From assembly GCA_001600555.1 (NCBI GenBank), contig BCKH01000005.1, positions 1,612,001 to 1,676,000 on the forward strand: DNA of 64,000 bases, in the 5' to 3' direction. The position numbers were made by a program, and so were the translations under genes. The notes beneath the pieces were generated by a model. It made no database searches, was not told the origin of the DNA, and saw nothing but the letters and a program-made list of their open reading frames with translations. Of the stretch, positions 45,446-57,200 are shown piece after piece; within the stretch, counting starts at the first letter, position 1, and the number at the start of each line of letters is the position of its first letter. This DNA comes from Albophoma yamanashiensis (lineage: Eukaryota; Ascomycota; Sordariomycetes; Hypocreales; Ophiocordycipitaceae).

Positions 45446-47784
45446 GGTCTCGGTTTGAGAGATCTCTTGCCTCCTTCCTGCTACAAAGAAATACCTCAGC
45501 TGTGCAGCGGATCCAGGAACGCGCGCACCAAGGCGGGCGACGACGGCTTCCGGGGAGCTCTCTTTAAATAGTTGAGTTTGCACCACGGGGAAGTCAGCCG
45601 CCTTGCCCGCCCTCATCCCGCCATCCCGCCCTCATCCCGCACCTCCACATTTCAGGCCCCAAAACCCCCATCCTCTGCCCCAAGCCACCAGACCTCCCCC
45701 ACGCCTTCTCCAGTCCTTCTCTGCAGCGGCTAGGGCCCCGCCCTGAGAGCCGACATCATCGGTCCCAGGGCTGGAAGCTGGCGGGCGGGATGACCCATGC
45801 TTGCAGGCTCCTTGGCGTGCCGGAATGTCACCGAGCGCAGGCTGGAATCTCGGGCAACCCGTTGCTACGTTTGGTTCTCCGCCCAACGGCCCACCTCGCG
45901 CTCCGGCGAAATACGTACGAGGAACCGGCTAATTAGGCGGCCACCGGATCAGCAGAGATTTCGCGTGGCCAGATGGCGGGCCCCTGGGCGGCTTTCTGGC
46001 GTCGCGCCTGGTCGAGCTCCGACCTTGCAAAATGCGCCGCATTGGGGGTGGCGTCACCGCAGCAAGAGCAATAAACCCATGCCTCGTCTTAGCTGCAGAA
46101 TTACCGGAAGACTCCCGGTGCGCTATGGCGGCACTGGAGTTCCAGCCCTGTGGCTAATGACGCCGACGTGGATCACTAATGGGTGGCTGTTAGATGGCGC
46201 GTGGGGGTACGATCCCCTCGGCTTTGGCCCATAGTACTTTTATTATCACGAGTATTGAGGCTCGTACGGAGTAGTCGTACATGGTTCAGAGCAGAGGTGT
46301 TGCTTTTCATCACGGACCTTAGCGCTACAGATTTGATGTTGTTCCAGCAGCTCCCACCAGACATCTGGAGCATTCAGCCCAGAGAACAGTGTTGAAACAA
46401 TGCCCCTCCAAACAGCCGTTCAAGTTTCCTTGTCAAGTTCTCCAGAGCTCTCCTCTAGAAATCCTGTGCATGTATTGTTGCTCTCTGGTGGAACTTGGGA
46501 CTGATTCATGACACCAGTGCATGCATGACCGCTAGCAGCGAGCTATTTCCATGGTCCCCACAGTAGAAACCGCCACCGTGGGAGAGCCAACTCATCTCTC
46601 AGATGAGCTTGATCGACGTGGGGGTAAGCCTCCCGATAGCTCTCGCGTTGGGGGAAAGCAGCCGCGACGTCAGTCCCGGTGAAACCCCCAGTTTCAGCTG
46701 ACTTACTCCGCTCAGACCAGTGCGCAGGCACACAATCATATCCGGGGGATATGCTCTCCGCCTTGGATGCGCCTGCGCCACGGTCGCGCGGGTATGTACT
46801 CCGCCAATATATTCGAAAACGTGGAGGGAATTTCGTGTGTAATGGAATCAAGGCACTCAGTTCAGACGGTCAGTACAGGCTGAGACGTCAGCCCACGATT
46901 ACGGCTACGAGAGAGTGTTGGACTCACGCCGAGGGATCCATGTGAGTGCGATGTTGAATCGTGGGTGGATACATGTAGTTGTTGACAGTGCTGGAAGCCG
47001 AATGTCTCGATGTCAGATTTCCTGTGCCATGTGTACATGTAGCAATGCTATCCATCGCCATGACATTACCCCTTGGATTATGGAGCAGTTGGGGAGATCT
47101 ATTAACTCAAGGACTGTGAGCCTCAAGTCAGATAAGCATCTGGTGCTTGAATCAACATGGACTAGCCATTTCCTCTACTTTTCTCTATTGCAGCTGGGCA
47201 GCTGCCTGGAATGCCCCGCGATCACCTCTTTTCCGGGAGGAAGCGCCAAAGACTCTCGCATCAGGCCGCCGGAACGTATGCAGCACTTCTCTACATGCAC
47301 AATTCCCCCGGGGGTATACATGCAAGAAAGGTACATCATTAAAAAGCCGCATTCGATGCGCTGCCTCAAAAAACACTTTCAAAAGCGCAAAGGCGCATGT
47401 ACTTCAACTGGCCAGACACGCACTCTTTCACATTCCGTGTACGCAACTGGTTCAGTGACTGGTCAGGCTTTCCAAAAGGTAGTATACGTAGCGTTCAAGC
47501 TATTCCAGCACATAACTCGCGTGAGTATCTTACAAGATTCTGTTGGCAAGCTTGCGCGTGAGTTGCGAGTAGCAACGTGAGCCGGAGATGCGCCCGAAGT
47601 CCTTCGGATATTGGCGGGGTTTAAGCATCAGCCGAGTCAGCCGTGCTCACCCATGCCGGCGATACGACCTCCGAGTAGCTAGTGCCGCAGATCCGAGCAG
47701 CAAATATCTGACAGCGTTGATTGCAATGTTGAAACATAACAGAGGTCTTGCGGGGAACTCACCTCCGACGCTTCTTGCCAGAAT
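45446..47784. other. 2.3-kb intergenic region between divergent transporter and regulator
   Basis: Shared 5' space of the MFS gene (minus) and the Zn2Cys6 gene (plus). It contains C-rich CCGCCCTCATCC direct repeats near 45606-45640 and TACGGAGTAG at 46265-46274. A long plus-strand frame at 46915-47580 (221 codons) has no recognisable domain and is not called. Confidence 0.4.
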
Positions 47785-49774
47785 ATGCCTCCCCGCCAAG
47801 AGGTCAAGCCGTGCGGTCGCTGCGGTCGGGCCAAGACACGAAGTGACCGAACCAATCCTTGCCAGAATTGCATTCGGTCCAGTCCTGAATGTTCGTTGCG
47901 GCCCGCTCGTGAAGTGGTTGGCGCATCATTGCCCGCTTCTGGCGAAATCACCTCCACACTTCCCCCCTCCTCCGAGCAGCTCATGGACAACTCCAAGGTC
48001 AGCACCCGGTCGAGAAAACGAACCTCATCCAGCCCATCCATTCGGGGTGCCACCAAGAAAAGACGGAAGAGGGCTCGCCTCTCCTGTGTGCGTTGCCACC
48101 GTCTGAAGGTCAAGTGCGATAAGAAGCAGCCTTGCTCTCGGTGCCGGTCGTCAGGTTGGGCCAAGCAATGCACTTATACCAATAGGATTGAAGACAAAGC
48201 GACTTCCTCGGCTAATTCGCCCACCGAGTCACCTTTCGTGGCATCAGCTGAAGAGCCAGATGCCGCTGTGGCCACATGGTATTCAAGACACCGCGGCTTG
48301 AGCCACTGGAAAGCACTTCTTGCCAGAGTGAGTTTCCATGTTTCCTATGCAACTTGGGAACAAGCACAATGAACTTTCGGCGTGTGCCCTTTATATTTAC
48401 TTATCAAAGCTCCATACGGTCTCCGGTATTGAAAACGCCATTGTCCTCACCGCGTCAAAACTATTCATACAGCGGCACGATGATTGTGTTGCCGGTCGCT
48501 CGTTGCCGGGCAACTTCCCATTCAATAGTCCTGGCGCCATCAAGTACGTCTGCATTGACAACGTGCGAGAGCTCGTCGAGGGTCATCGTTCGCGGCATAA
48601 CGAGTACATTGACAGCTATATGGAGCTGTACCAGAGCATCCACCCTATCATCGACGTGTCGCTTTTCCACAGGCAGGTTGCCGGGTTCTGGGACGATCCG
48701 ACATCTACGAACATAGGATGGCTCGCTGAATTCCTCATGGTTCTCGCATTGGGTTGTTTCTCAGTCGACCGAGATCCAGAACCGACCGTTGAGCTGTGCA
48801 TGGCTGCAGAAGCTTGCCTCAGCAAGACACCTTTCATGCTTCGCCCGAATGTTTCTACCCTGAGAACCATGTGCATCATGATCTTGACCAAGCAGGTCGT
48901 CAACGATACTTGCTGGTCGTTTGACTCGTGCTGGTCTCTGCTCGGCGTCACTGTTCGTCTGGCCGTATGCCTGGGAATCCATCGGGCGCAAGCACCGGCT
49001 GGGTCCCTGCCTGCAGTTTTCCAGGACTGGGAGTCCGGCCAAATCCTGTGGACAACCATTTTGTATTTCAACATCCAGATGGCCATGACGACTGGCATGC
49101 CGTCCTGTCTTTCGCCGGAAGAGATGCTGCACGACTACGGCGCACCCTCTTGTAGCTATGCAACACTCGACACCCCGGCATCGGCCTGGCAGGCCGTCAT
49201 TCACTCATCTTGCCCCACCATCCTCCGCGTCATCTCACGGGTGAACTCGGACGTGGACAAGCCCTCGTACGAGGAGATCCTTGAGTACAGCGCGCGCGTT
49301 CGTGAGCTCAAGAGCGTGCTCGACCGGGTCCAAGGCCACAACACTACGCTGCGCATCGCGCTTGACATCTTCTTCCGGAGGGTCATCCTTGTGCTTCACC
49401 GTCGCCACGCGCTGGAGCCCGACGCACCCTCGCGGTACCCTGTGTCGTACTGGTCGTCGCTCGAGTGCAGCCTGGCGCTGCTCGTACACCATCGCGATCT
49501 CTGCGACAAGGACTTCCGGGCCACGGGGCTCGACCTCATAGCTGACCTCTACATGCTCGACTTCTTCGCGGCGGCTTTGACGGCAAGCACGCATCTACTG
49601 CGCAAGGACGCACCTCTAGCGGTTGGGTTTGCAATCTGGCCCCGGCAGACAATCCTGGAGACACTGGAGGCATGCACCGAAATATGGGCCGAAAAGGAGC
49701 ACAGGTCGCTTTGCTTCCACAGCAGTTATCGCCTACTCGAGGCAGTCGTGGGTGCGTTGTCGGGCAATGTTTAG
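47785..49774 (+). CDS. Zn2Cys6 transcription factor with an extra degenerate zinc cluster
   Basis: Predicted 635-aa fungal regulator. Exons are 47785-48327 and 48410-49774. The 82-nt intron has donor GTGAGT and acceptor AAG, and splicing gives LLARLHTVSGIENAI. A canonical Zn2Cys6 motif lies at residues 101-129 (C101-x2-C104-x6-C111-x5-C117-x2-C120-x8-C129), preceded by basic KKRRKRAR. At residues 10-36 there is a second copy with canonical spacing (C10, C13, C26, C29, C36), except that the third ligand is Ser20. Its AGT codon (47842-47844) is one base from TGT. The C-terminal two thirds match the fungal-specific middle homology region (VLALGCFS..., MCIMILTKQ, LGVTVRLAVCLGIHRA). It is probably the local regulator of the neighbouring GH35, MFS and dehydratase genes. 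Confidence 0.92.
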
Positions 49775-49939
49775 CAAGCAATCCGGGTCCCGAATTGGAC
49801 TGCGAGCGAAGCTTCGGTTTGGCCGTGTACATAATTCACAAAGCACGGCATATGAGAATGAATAGGCTATATCAGAGTGGAAGCATACATGTACAATGAC
49901 CATTTTGGGCTTTAATTGCAGTTACTTGCACATACATGT
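49775..49939. other. 3' flank of the regulator gene
   Basis: Short AT-richer stretch with two CATACATGTAC-type words (around 49886 and 49931). No gene seen. Confidence 0.4.
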
Positions 49940-50340
49940 ACCAACCATAGCAGCAGGCAGATGACACCAAAACGAAAGGTAGATTGAGTCACCTAAATGA
50001 AACAATAACTCAGAGGCCGAATTGTCCAAATCAGGTCGTTGGACGATACGAAGTACATGTTTTGAGAAATACAGTCTACATACATGTACGCAGCAAATGG
50101 AGAAGTCCACGCTGTCACGAATACGAGCCGGGTGGGGAATTGGGGGCGTGTTGCGCCCCCAATTCCAATTGCCAGCCATAGCAGCAAAAAGGAATGAAAG
50201 CATAACAGTAATTTAGAGGTCGAATTGTCCATGTCAGGCCATTGAACGACATGCTGCGTACGTTTTGAGAACTGCAGTCTGTAAATGGAAGAGTCGCACG
50301 AATCGAGTGGGGTGGGAACTGGGGGCGCGTTGCGCCCCCA
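49940..50340. repeat. two diverged tandem repeat units, each ending in a G/C palindrome
   Basis: Unit 1 (about 49940-50166) and unit 2 (about 50171-50340) align from CAACCATAGCAGCA / CAGCCATAGCAGCA, through CGAATTGTCCA, TTTTGAGAA and CAGTCT, to a terminal palindrome. Unit 1 ends in a perfect 13-bp inverted repeat (50136-50148 and 50154-50166, arm GGAATTGGGGGCG, 5-nt loop). Unit 2 ends in a 9-bp inverted repeat (50320-50328 and 50332-50340, arm TGGGGGCGC, 3-nt loop). The differences include many transitions and a roughly 50-nt length change. The form recalls the 3' hairpin end of a Helitron or a MITE-like element, but no transposase or target-site duplication was found. Confidence 0.75.
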
Positions 50341-50571
50341 ATGAGCAGTGAGCATCCCCCTCGGCCAGGCGCCACAACCCCGGATGCGGACCCAGCCAAC
50401 GGCTCCGTGGGGGTACCAGCACGGAGCGTCACCGGTCGACCGAAACATATGAGTCGATGTGTGCCCCCAGACACGATTTCTGGGGAAGAATAAACAACCT
50501 TGAACGCACGTATTAGCCAGCTCTCTCCGCGTCACACGCACTGCCGTCATCATCGACAGGTTCAACTCAAT

Positions 50572-51944
50572 ATGGGGAAAATTGCCACGATTGAGTACTT
50601 CCGCGTGCCGCCGCGCTGGCTGTTCGTCAAAATTGCCGACGAGGACGGCAACGTTGGCTGGGGTGAGGCCTCGCTCGAAGGGCACACACAAGCCGTCGAG
50701 GGTTGTCTCGATGCATGGAAAGCACAGTACACTGGCCTGGAAGCCGAGTGAGTCCACCACGCTCCGGAGCGTGATCAACCAACCGCTTTGCTAACACTGT
50801 GCAAGCGACATTGAGCATATATGGCAATTGGCGTGGCGCCAGGGCTTTTATCGCGGCGGGCCCGTCATGATGAGCGCCCTGTCCGGCATAGACATTGCGC
50901 TCTGGGACCTCAAAGGTGCTCTCGCCTCTCTCGCACATGCAGAGCCTGAGAATAAGACGCTAACATGTCATGTGGTCACAGCCAGGAAATTGCGCGTGCC
51001 TATATACGAGCTCCTGGGCGGAAAGCTCCGCGACAAGATCAAGGTTTACGCCTGGGTTGGAGGTGACCGGCCATCCGACGTTGAGACACAGGCGTAAGTT
51101 TCCAATGCGACGATATATGTGTCCTGGACTAGTGGCCTTCAGTGTGCCCAGGTTCGTCTTGCAGGCAAGGCAACTGATATCCTCACCCTGTAGGCGAGCT
51201 CGAAAGGCTCAAGGCTTCACCGCGGTAAAGATGAACGGCACCGAAGACCTCGCGTGGCTCGACTCGCCCTCGGCTCTTGACACGTGCGTCGAGCGCGTCC
51301 AGGCCGTCCGCGCCATCGGCCTGGACGTCGGGGTCGATTTCCACGGCCGCCTACACCGTCCCATGGCGAAGCAGCTCGCCGCGCGGCTTGAGCCCCATCG
51401 ACCACTGTTCATTGAGGAGCCACTGCTGCGCGAGCACGTTGAGGGCATCCGCGAGCTCTCGAGGCAGACGACCATCCCCATTGCGCTAGGCGAGCGTCTC
51501 TACAGTCGATGGGACCTCAAGCCCTTCCTTGAGGCGCCGTGCTGCATCGACATCGTGCAGCCGGATATCAGCCACATCGGAGGCATCTCGGAGCTACGAC
51601 GCATGGCTGCTTTCGCGGAGGCGTACGACGTGCCCATTGCGCCGCACTGTCCGTTGGGGCCCATCGCCTTGGCGGCGAGCCTGCAGGTAGTCGCCGCCAC
51701 GCCCAACTTTGCCATTCAAGAAATGAGCCTGGGTATACACTACAACGTCGGCGGGTACGACCTGCTCAGCTACATCAAAAACCCCAAGATATGGGATGTT
51801 TCTGACGGCTACGTTGATTTAATGAAGGGCCCAGGGCTAGGGGTTGAGATTGATGAGGAGCTGGTCCGCAAGGCGAGTATAGGCTGCCAGCCTTGGGTGA
51901 CTCCTGGCTTTATCGGTCCGGGAGGGGAGATTCGCGAGTGGTGA
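50572..51944 (+). CDS. D-galactonate dehydratase-like enolase-superfamily enzyme (DgoD type)
   Basis: Predicted 382-aa mandelate-racemase-group dehydratase, expected to turn D-galactonate into 2-keto-3-deoxygalactonate. Exons are 50572-50747, 50806-50915, 50982-51093 and 51194-51944. All splice phases fit; the second donor (GTGCTC) is weak, but the join DLKARKLRVP is conserved. The length equals that of E. coli DgoD, and the catalytic set is in register: Asp181, Glu207 and Glu233 as metal ligands (VDFHGR, FIEEPLL, ALGERLYSRWD), His183 in DFHGR and His284 in IAPHCPLGP. Other marks are GWGEASLEGH and YRGGPVMMSALSGIDIALWD. With the adjacent galactosidase, transporter and regulator it suggests non-phosphorylative galactose oxidation. 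Another hexonate as substrate remains possible. Confidence 0.9.
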
Positions 51945-52755
51945 CGACAACACAGGTATGTACATGGTCTCGAGAGTGTCGGGGGCAGGACGGCTTCGCC
52001 CGAGGTAAGCCTTTCCCCGACACGTGGACTGCTACCCTGTAGCTCTGCCCAGGTGTAGTCGTCGTTCTTGGACCGAGTGGCGCGACAGCGCATCAAGGCT
52101 ACATGTACGGAGTAGTAGTGTGCCTACCTATGAAGCCGTCCTTGGAGAGGGGGCGGGCTCCAGCCGCTACTCAGGGCTGCTACGACCACTGTGTGAAGTT
52201 TGGTGAGTGAACTGCTTGCTTCTCAAATGTACCTCATCCAGTCTGTCCCAAATAGCGTGTCTCGTGTGTCTGCAAAAAGGGCTGCTGCATTGTGATTACC
52301 ATACTTCTTCCGTAGCATACTGTCCCTTGTTGCTCCTACCAATGCTTGCTCGTAGATTTGGCGTGGCGTGATTTGGTGAAAAGGAACATCTATAGGTGGT
52401 GTGTGCCACCACTGTGGGCCGGGAGAGTTCTTGGGATGTACCCTCTCGGTGCCTCCGTACGCTTTTGGACTTCACGGCACTGCTCCTTTTTGGCAACCCC
52501 ACAGCCATGCATGCACCGATATCGTAAGCTCCCATCCAGAACTCTCCTAGCGCAACCCAAATCGCGATAAGGTTGGCTAGGGAATGGCGCTTTGTCAAGG
52601 TATCATCAATTCAGGCCCTTGCACACTCTAAATAATACAGTGCTTATATCTCTACCACATCTGGCGCGGCTGGTCTACAGCCCGCCCGCATCAAGTCGCC
52701 GTAGCGTCATCAAACCGTAAACATGAGCCTAAACGCCATTGCCATGCTGATGCCT
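51945..52755. other. intergenic region
   Basis: Convergent 3' space of the dehydratase and the amino-acid permease. No gene seen; the short frames at 52296-52598 are unsupported. TACGGAGTAG lies at 52106-52115. Confidence 0.45.
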
Positions 52756-54224
52756 TTACAGGTGACACGTGAACACGCCGCGAACATTTCCAGTCTCGAA
52801 CTGGTGAATCTTGGGAACGGTGTTAGCAGGTGCATCGGCAACGACAAAAGGCTAGGAATACTCACAATGTCGACAATGCTGGCATAAGTTCCGCACACCA
52901 AGACGACAATTCCAATGACGAAGCAGAAGCCGTTGAGCAGCGTCTTGAGTATGTTCTCACGCGCCCACCAGCTGCCCTTTCGGAGGAGCTTGAACCACAT
53001 CATGGCCGGCAGGTAGAAGGTGAAGCCCGAAACGAACAGCGACGAGGAGATGGAGAGAAGGTCGGAGAAGAACGGGATGACCTCGGCAATGATGAAAGCG
53101 GCCAGGGTGATGATGGAGATGACAGCCAGCCAGGTAGCCCATCCCTTGGGGGTGTTGATGAAGCGGAGGATAGAGTCCTTGTAGTAGCGTCCATGCAGGT
53201 AGCGGCCAATGACGGTCGTGTTGATGGATCCCGAGATGAAGATGACGGGCAGGGCCACGCCGAACGCGATCTTGGAGATGGTGGGGCCGGCAGAGAGCAG
53301 CGACGGAGACTTGACGTCGACACCGACAAAGGCGTAGACGAGGGCTCCCGTAAGGGTGTAGAGGGCAATCTCGATGATACCCAGGGCCCAGATGGACTTG
53401 ACGTAGTCCCGAGGAGTGTGCATCTCGTCCATGAAGGAGAACTGGCACATGGAGAAGCTGTAGGCAAAGACAATGTTCGTGATGGCGATGAAGCCGTCGG
53501 TGAACGTGGTACCCTCCTTGGGCCAGGCGGACCAGTTGACCGAGGAGAGGCCGCCGTCGGCGCGGCCAGCGTTGACACCCGTGGCGATGATGGTGATGCC
53601 AATGGCCAACAGGATGGAGGCAAAATCAATGTAACCCAGGATGGCGACCTCGGCAAACGAAGGGGGAACGGCCACGAGGAGCAGGATGATTGCTGAGACG
53701 ACGCCGAAGACGACGGAGCAGGCGCCGTTGTTGGTGATGTTGTTGAAGGCAATGGTTCCCGTCAGGCAGTGCGAGCCGACGAGGAACGTCAGCTGCAGGA
53801 CGAACATGGCACCGACGAGCTCGTAGCCGAACTTGCCCATGAGCAGACGTCCGGCGTCGGCGTAGTGGGCGACCTCGGGGTACTTGAGCTTGACCTCGCC
53901 GACGATGTGGCTAGTGTAGATGGCAATCAGGCCCAGGGACACGGAGCAGATGACACCAGCGACCATGCCGAGGGTGGCGAAGGCGGCGGGCAGACTCAGG
54001 CTGCCGAGGGCGATAGCCTCGACGATGAGGACGATGGTGAGGCGCTTCCAGCCCAGGCGGTGGAAGTGGGCAGTGCCCTCGGCCGTCTTCTGCTTCTCCA
54101 GGTCGGCGCGGCGCTCCTCGAACTCGGCCGTCTCACCGGCGAGAGGGCCGCCATTGGCATTCTCCCGGGACCGCTGGGCGGCCAGGGGCGCGTTCTTCTC
54201 TGTCATAGTGTTCTGGTCCGCCAT
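52756..54224 (-). CDS. AAAP-family amino acid permease (Mtr-like neutral amino acid transporter)
   Basis: Predicted 470-aa, 11-segment permease for neutral amino acids. Exons are 52866-54224 and 52756-52809. The intron 52810-52865 (donor GTGAGT, branch GCTAAC, acceptor AAG) replaces a nonsense-like tail with IHQFETGNVRGVFTCHL, which fits the family C-terminus. The start MADQNTMTEKN is used because the open frame upstream of 54224 is a GC-driven extension without family character. Landmarks are FHRLGWKRLTIVLIVEAIALG at the first segment, SFMDEMHTPRDYVKSIWALG in the middle, and YLHGRYYKDSILRFINTPKGW in the cytosolic loop. The protein is rich in small hydrophobic residues, and the gene is strongly GC-biased at third positions. 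Confidence 0.9.
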
Positions 54225-57200
54225 GGTGTTGAGTGGTGTTGGTCTACTGCTTCCTCGTGTGCCACGAAGCGGACGATGGACGCAAGGAAGGGGCAGGACG
54301 GAAAAGCAAGACAGACCAAGCGGAGGAAGGATGTGGAGGACGCAAAACGGAAATGAACAGTGGACCAAGACGAGAAAAGGGTCTGGAGAAAGAGGGGGGA
54401 GCGAAGGGGATTTATTCAACAGGGACGTGGAGCAAGGCAGAGGCGACTCGAGATAAGGAGGACGACGGTTTCGGGGGCGCACGATCTAGAGCGCACCCCA
54501 AGTCAGTCCCCAGAGGCAAAGGACGCCTCCGAGAAGGCAGTGGGTCGGCAGCACAGTCCAAGGATGGACGAACGAAGGGGGTGGGCGGTAGGTGCATGCG
54601 CATGTGGGTTCGCGATAGCATCTCTAGGCCGGAGTTCCACGTCGCAACGACTCGCACCGTACATGTGCGAGTACGGCGAGGGCAGGCTCCGGCAGGCTGC
54701 GCGGCAAGGTACATACCCCGGAAACTCGTCCCCGCAAACCTAATGCAAATGGCTGCAGCCAACGAAAGCGAAGCCATTGTTTAGCCAGGCGTGGCCTCGC
54801 GAGGCGGGCGAGTTTCGTGATGGTAATACGGGTGGGGCCGCGACACTGAGTTTTCCGCACGCCGGCTCGCCTCCCACCCGCGAGGGACGTCATGGCGGCC
54901 CCGGGGCCCCGTCACATCGCTGGCACACCCATCCATCCATACCGCGCGCATGTGCAGGACGGGGCCGAGTCAGTTTCGATGTGTCAAGGTAACGCCGAGA
55001 AATCCCGCCGTGGACCAGGAGCCCGCGAGATCCTGGGGTAGCATTGGGGCCTGGCGTCGTTTTTCGCGCAGGCGACGGGGCCCGGGAGTTATCTGGCTCG
55101 CGCAGGGTCCGGCCGCGCGAGATGCGGCGCAGCGAGGTGCGCGGCCGACGGGCGTGACGTCGAAAAAGAGGCTGCGGCAGTCGGATGCACGGCAGTGCCC
55201 AAAGGGGGAATTCTGCAGATATTTCCGATCATGGTGTGCAGCTTATACCCGTTGCCGTGCGGCCGAGCAGCCGCCTGCCGCTCCTGGGCGCGGCGGGCGT
55301 TCTAGGCGCCTGGGACGAGCGCTGCCAGCGCCAGCCACGGCGTGCAGCCCGCGGCGGTGGCCCCCTGCCAAGTCGCCTGCCAGCTGGGGGGCTGCAGCCA
55401 AGACGGGGGCCCAGGCCGCCATCCCTTTGCTCGTGGTCCTTCTGTGCGTAGTCCATACCCGTAGTATGTACTCTTTCGCCCCCTCCCCGGCGGTGGATAT
55501 CTCGAGGCGAATAGTGCGTCGGAGACGTGTTAGTTCTGTTGAGCTGGAGCAGCGCATGCGCGCAGCACCGCGCCGCTCCTCGGGGCCCCCTGGCGCTCGA
55601 CGCCCCCCCTGCGGCTTGCTGGTTGGCCAGGTCCTTGCCGGACCCCCCGGCGCAATTTTCTGCACTGGGCCGCGTCTAGTCCCAGTCGGCTGTAGCGCCT
55701 TAGTCACTGCCGGGATCTGCGGAGAGCAAATCGAGGCTGGAAGCCTTCTGGAAGGATACCCGCCCAGGCACGCCGCCGCTCACTGGCGCATCCTTTATTT
55801 GCTGCGCGGGCTGCCCGACGGCGCCGCCACCAGCGCATGGGCGCTCGACCGCTCGACGCTCACAGGTTGACGAGCAGCGCGGCTCGACGACCGGTTCCTC
55901 GACGCACGAAAGAGCGAGAAAAAAATTTATGCGCCCTCGCGGGGACGCATGATGTGGACCGGATACGGCTCGCTGTGTAGGCTAATGGACGCCTGCGATG
56001 TGCGCTGCGAGTAATGCTCTGCGGAGCTGCCCTGTCCCTGCTTCCTTGCGATATTGGTTTGACCATGAACTGATAAGGCAGAGGCCGGCCGTCAACGTGC
56101 GACGGCATCAGCACCGTTCCAATGTCCTCTCGTACGAGCAGCTTCGTGCCCGGATCCGGCTGGGCGCTGTTACCTGGCCGTAGGATCTCCTCAACGTCCG
56201 TCGTGACGACATACCGCTTTCGTGGCATCATGGTTGGCCACTGATCGACGGCACCAGGAAGCGCCCCATGCACACAGGCCAAGAAGCGTTTCCTGCTGCG
56301 CCGCCTGCCGTCTTTTCCGATGCTTACGAGTCCGGGCTCCTCCGTCGCAAGCGTCCCATCGTATCCTGTTACGGATACACGTAGCCCGTCCGCGTGAATT
56401 ATCCCTGATCTCCATCGTGGTCCCCCATGGGGACAATCCCCGTGAGCTCCTCCTCCGCATTCAGCTCGTTCATGCCTCTTCCCCTCGTCTCCATCTTTTC
56501 TCCATCATGGTAAAACGATCCGTCGTCTTACGTACTGGCAACCACCGTCGGGCGTTCTCGCCGCCAGGAGCTGAGGCGAGGGTGGAGGCGACGACGGGCG
56601 ACGAGGCCTAGCGCAACCCACGGTCCGGGTCAAATCGCGAGGAGCCTTCCGTTGGACCTGCCATCTTGCTTGGGGAGGTACGTAGTGAGGCGGTCATCTG
56701 TTGTCTTGGCGACGCCGTGTCATGTCTAGGCGCCGGATATGCAAGGGATTGCCGTATCTTGGCCGCATGCGTTGCGCATCTCAGGACCTGTGCGTGACAT
56801 GTCGATCGACGTGCGAAGTAGCGCGGAAGGGCCTCCGCTGCCGTGGCTGGCCGAGGCTACCCTACACCACTTGGAGTGCCTCAGGAGTAGTGATGGTGAT
56901 TTTCATACATGTTGGCTCGATGCCTCGGGTCAGGGCGTTGGACGACGAAGCAGAATAAACGGTGAAGCACCGTCGTAGTTTGCATTTCAATGATGACTTC
57001 CTCAAGGCAGACTCTCCGAGTCTTGATTTGGGGGTGAAGAGCTGTACGAGTACGGAGCACCTCGAAGCCCGAACCATGCATGTTGAAGATCTGTCGAGTC
57101 ACAAGTCACAGACAGCATGAAGAAGGACGATCACAGAGCCGCAAGAGACCAAGGCATTCATTTTTTTGTCTTTTTTGTTTCTTCAAATACCCTACCAAAA

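Noticed and set aside
46181..46240. GGGGGTACGATCCCCT-like stem that could suggest a tRNA T-arm
   Set aside because: There is no GTTCGA loop, and no D-arm, anticodon arm or acceptor stem can be built around it.
46915..47580. 221-codon plus-strand frame upstream of the zinc-cluster regulator
   Set aside because: No domain, signal peptide or splice context. Probably regulator upstream DNA.
54950..55870. 306-codon plus-strand open frame
   Set aside because: It lies in very GC-rich intergenic DNA with equally long frames on the other strand. It has no domain, is low in complexity and is rich in Arg, Pro, Gly and Ala.
55860..56282. Minus-strand frame starting MPRKRYVVTTDVEEI
   Set aside because: It looks locally protein-like but has no recognised family, no clear continuation and no splice support.
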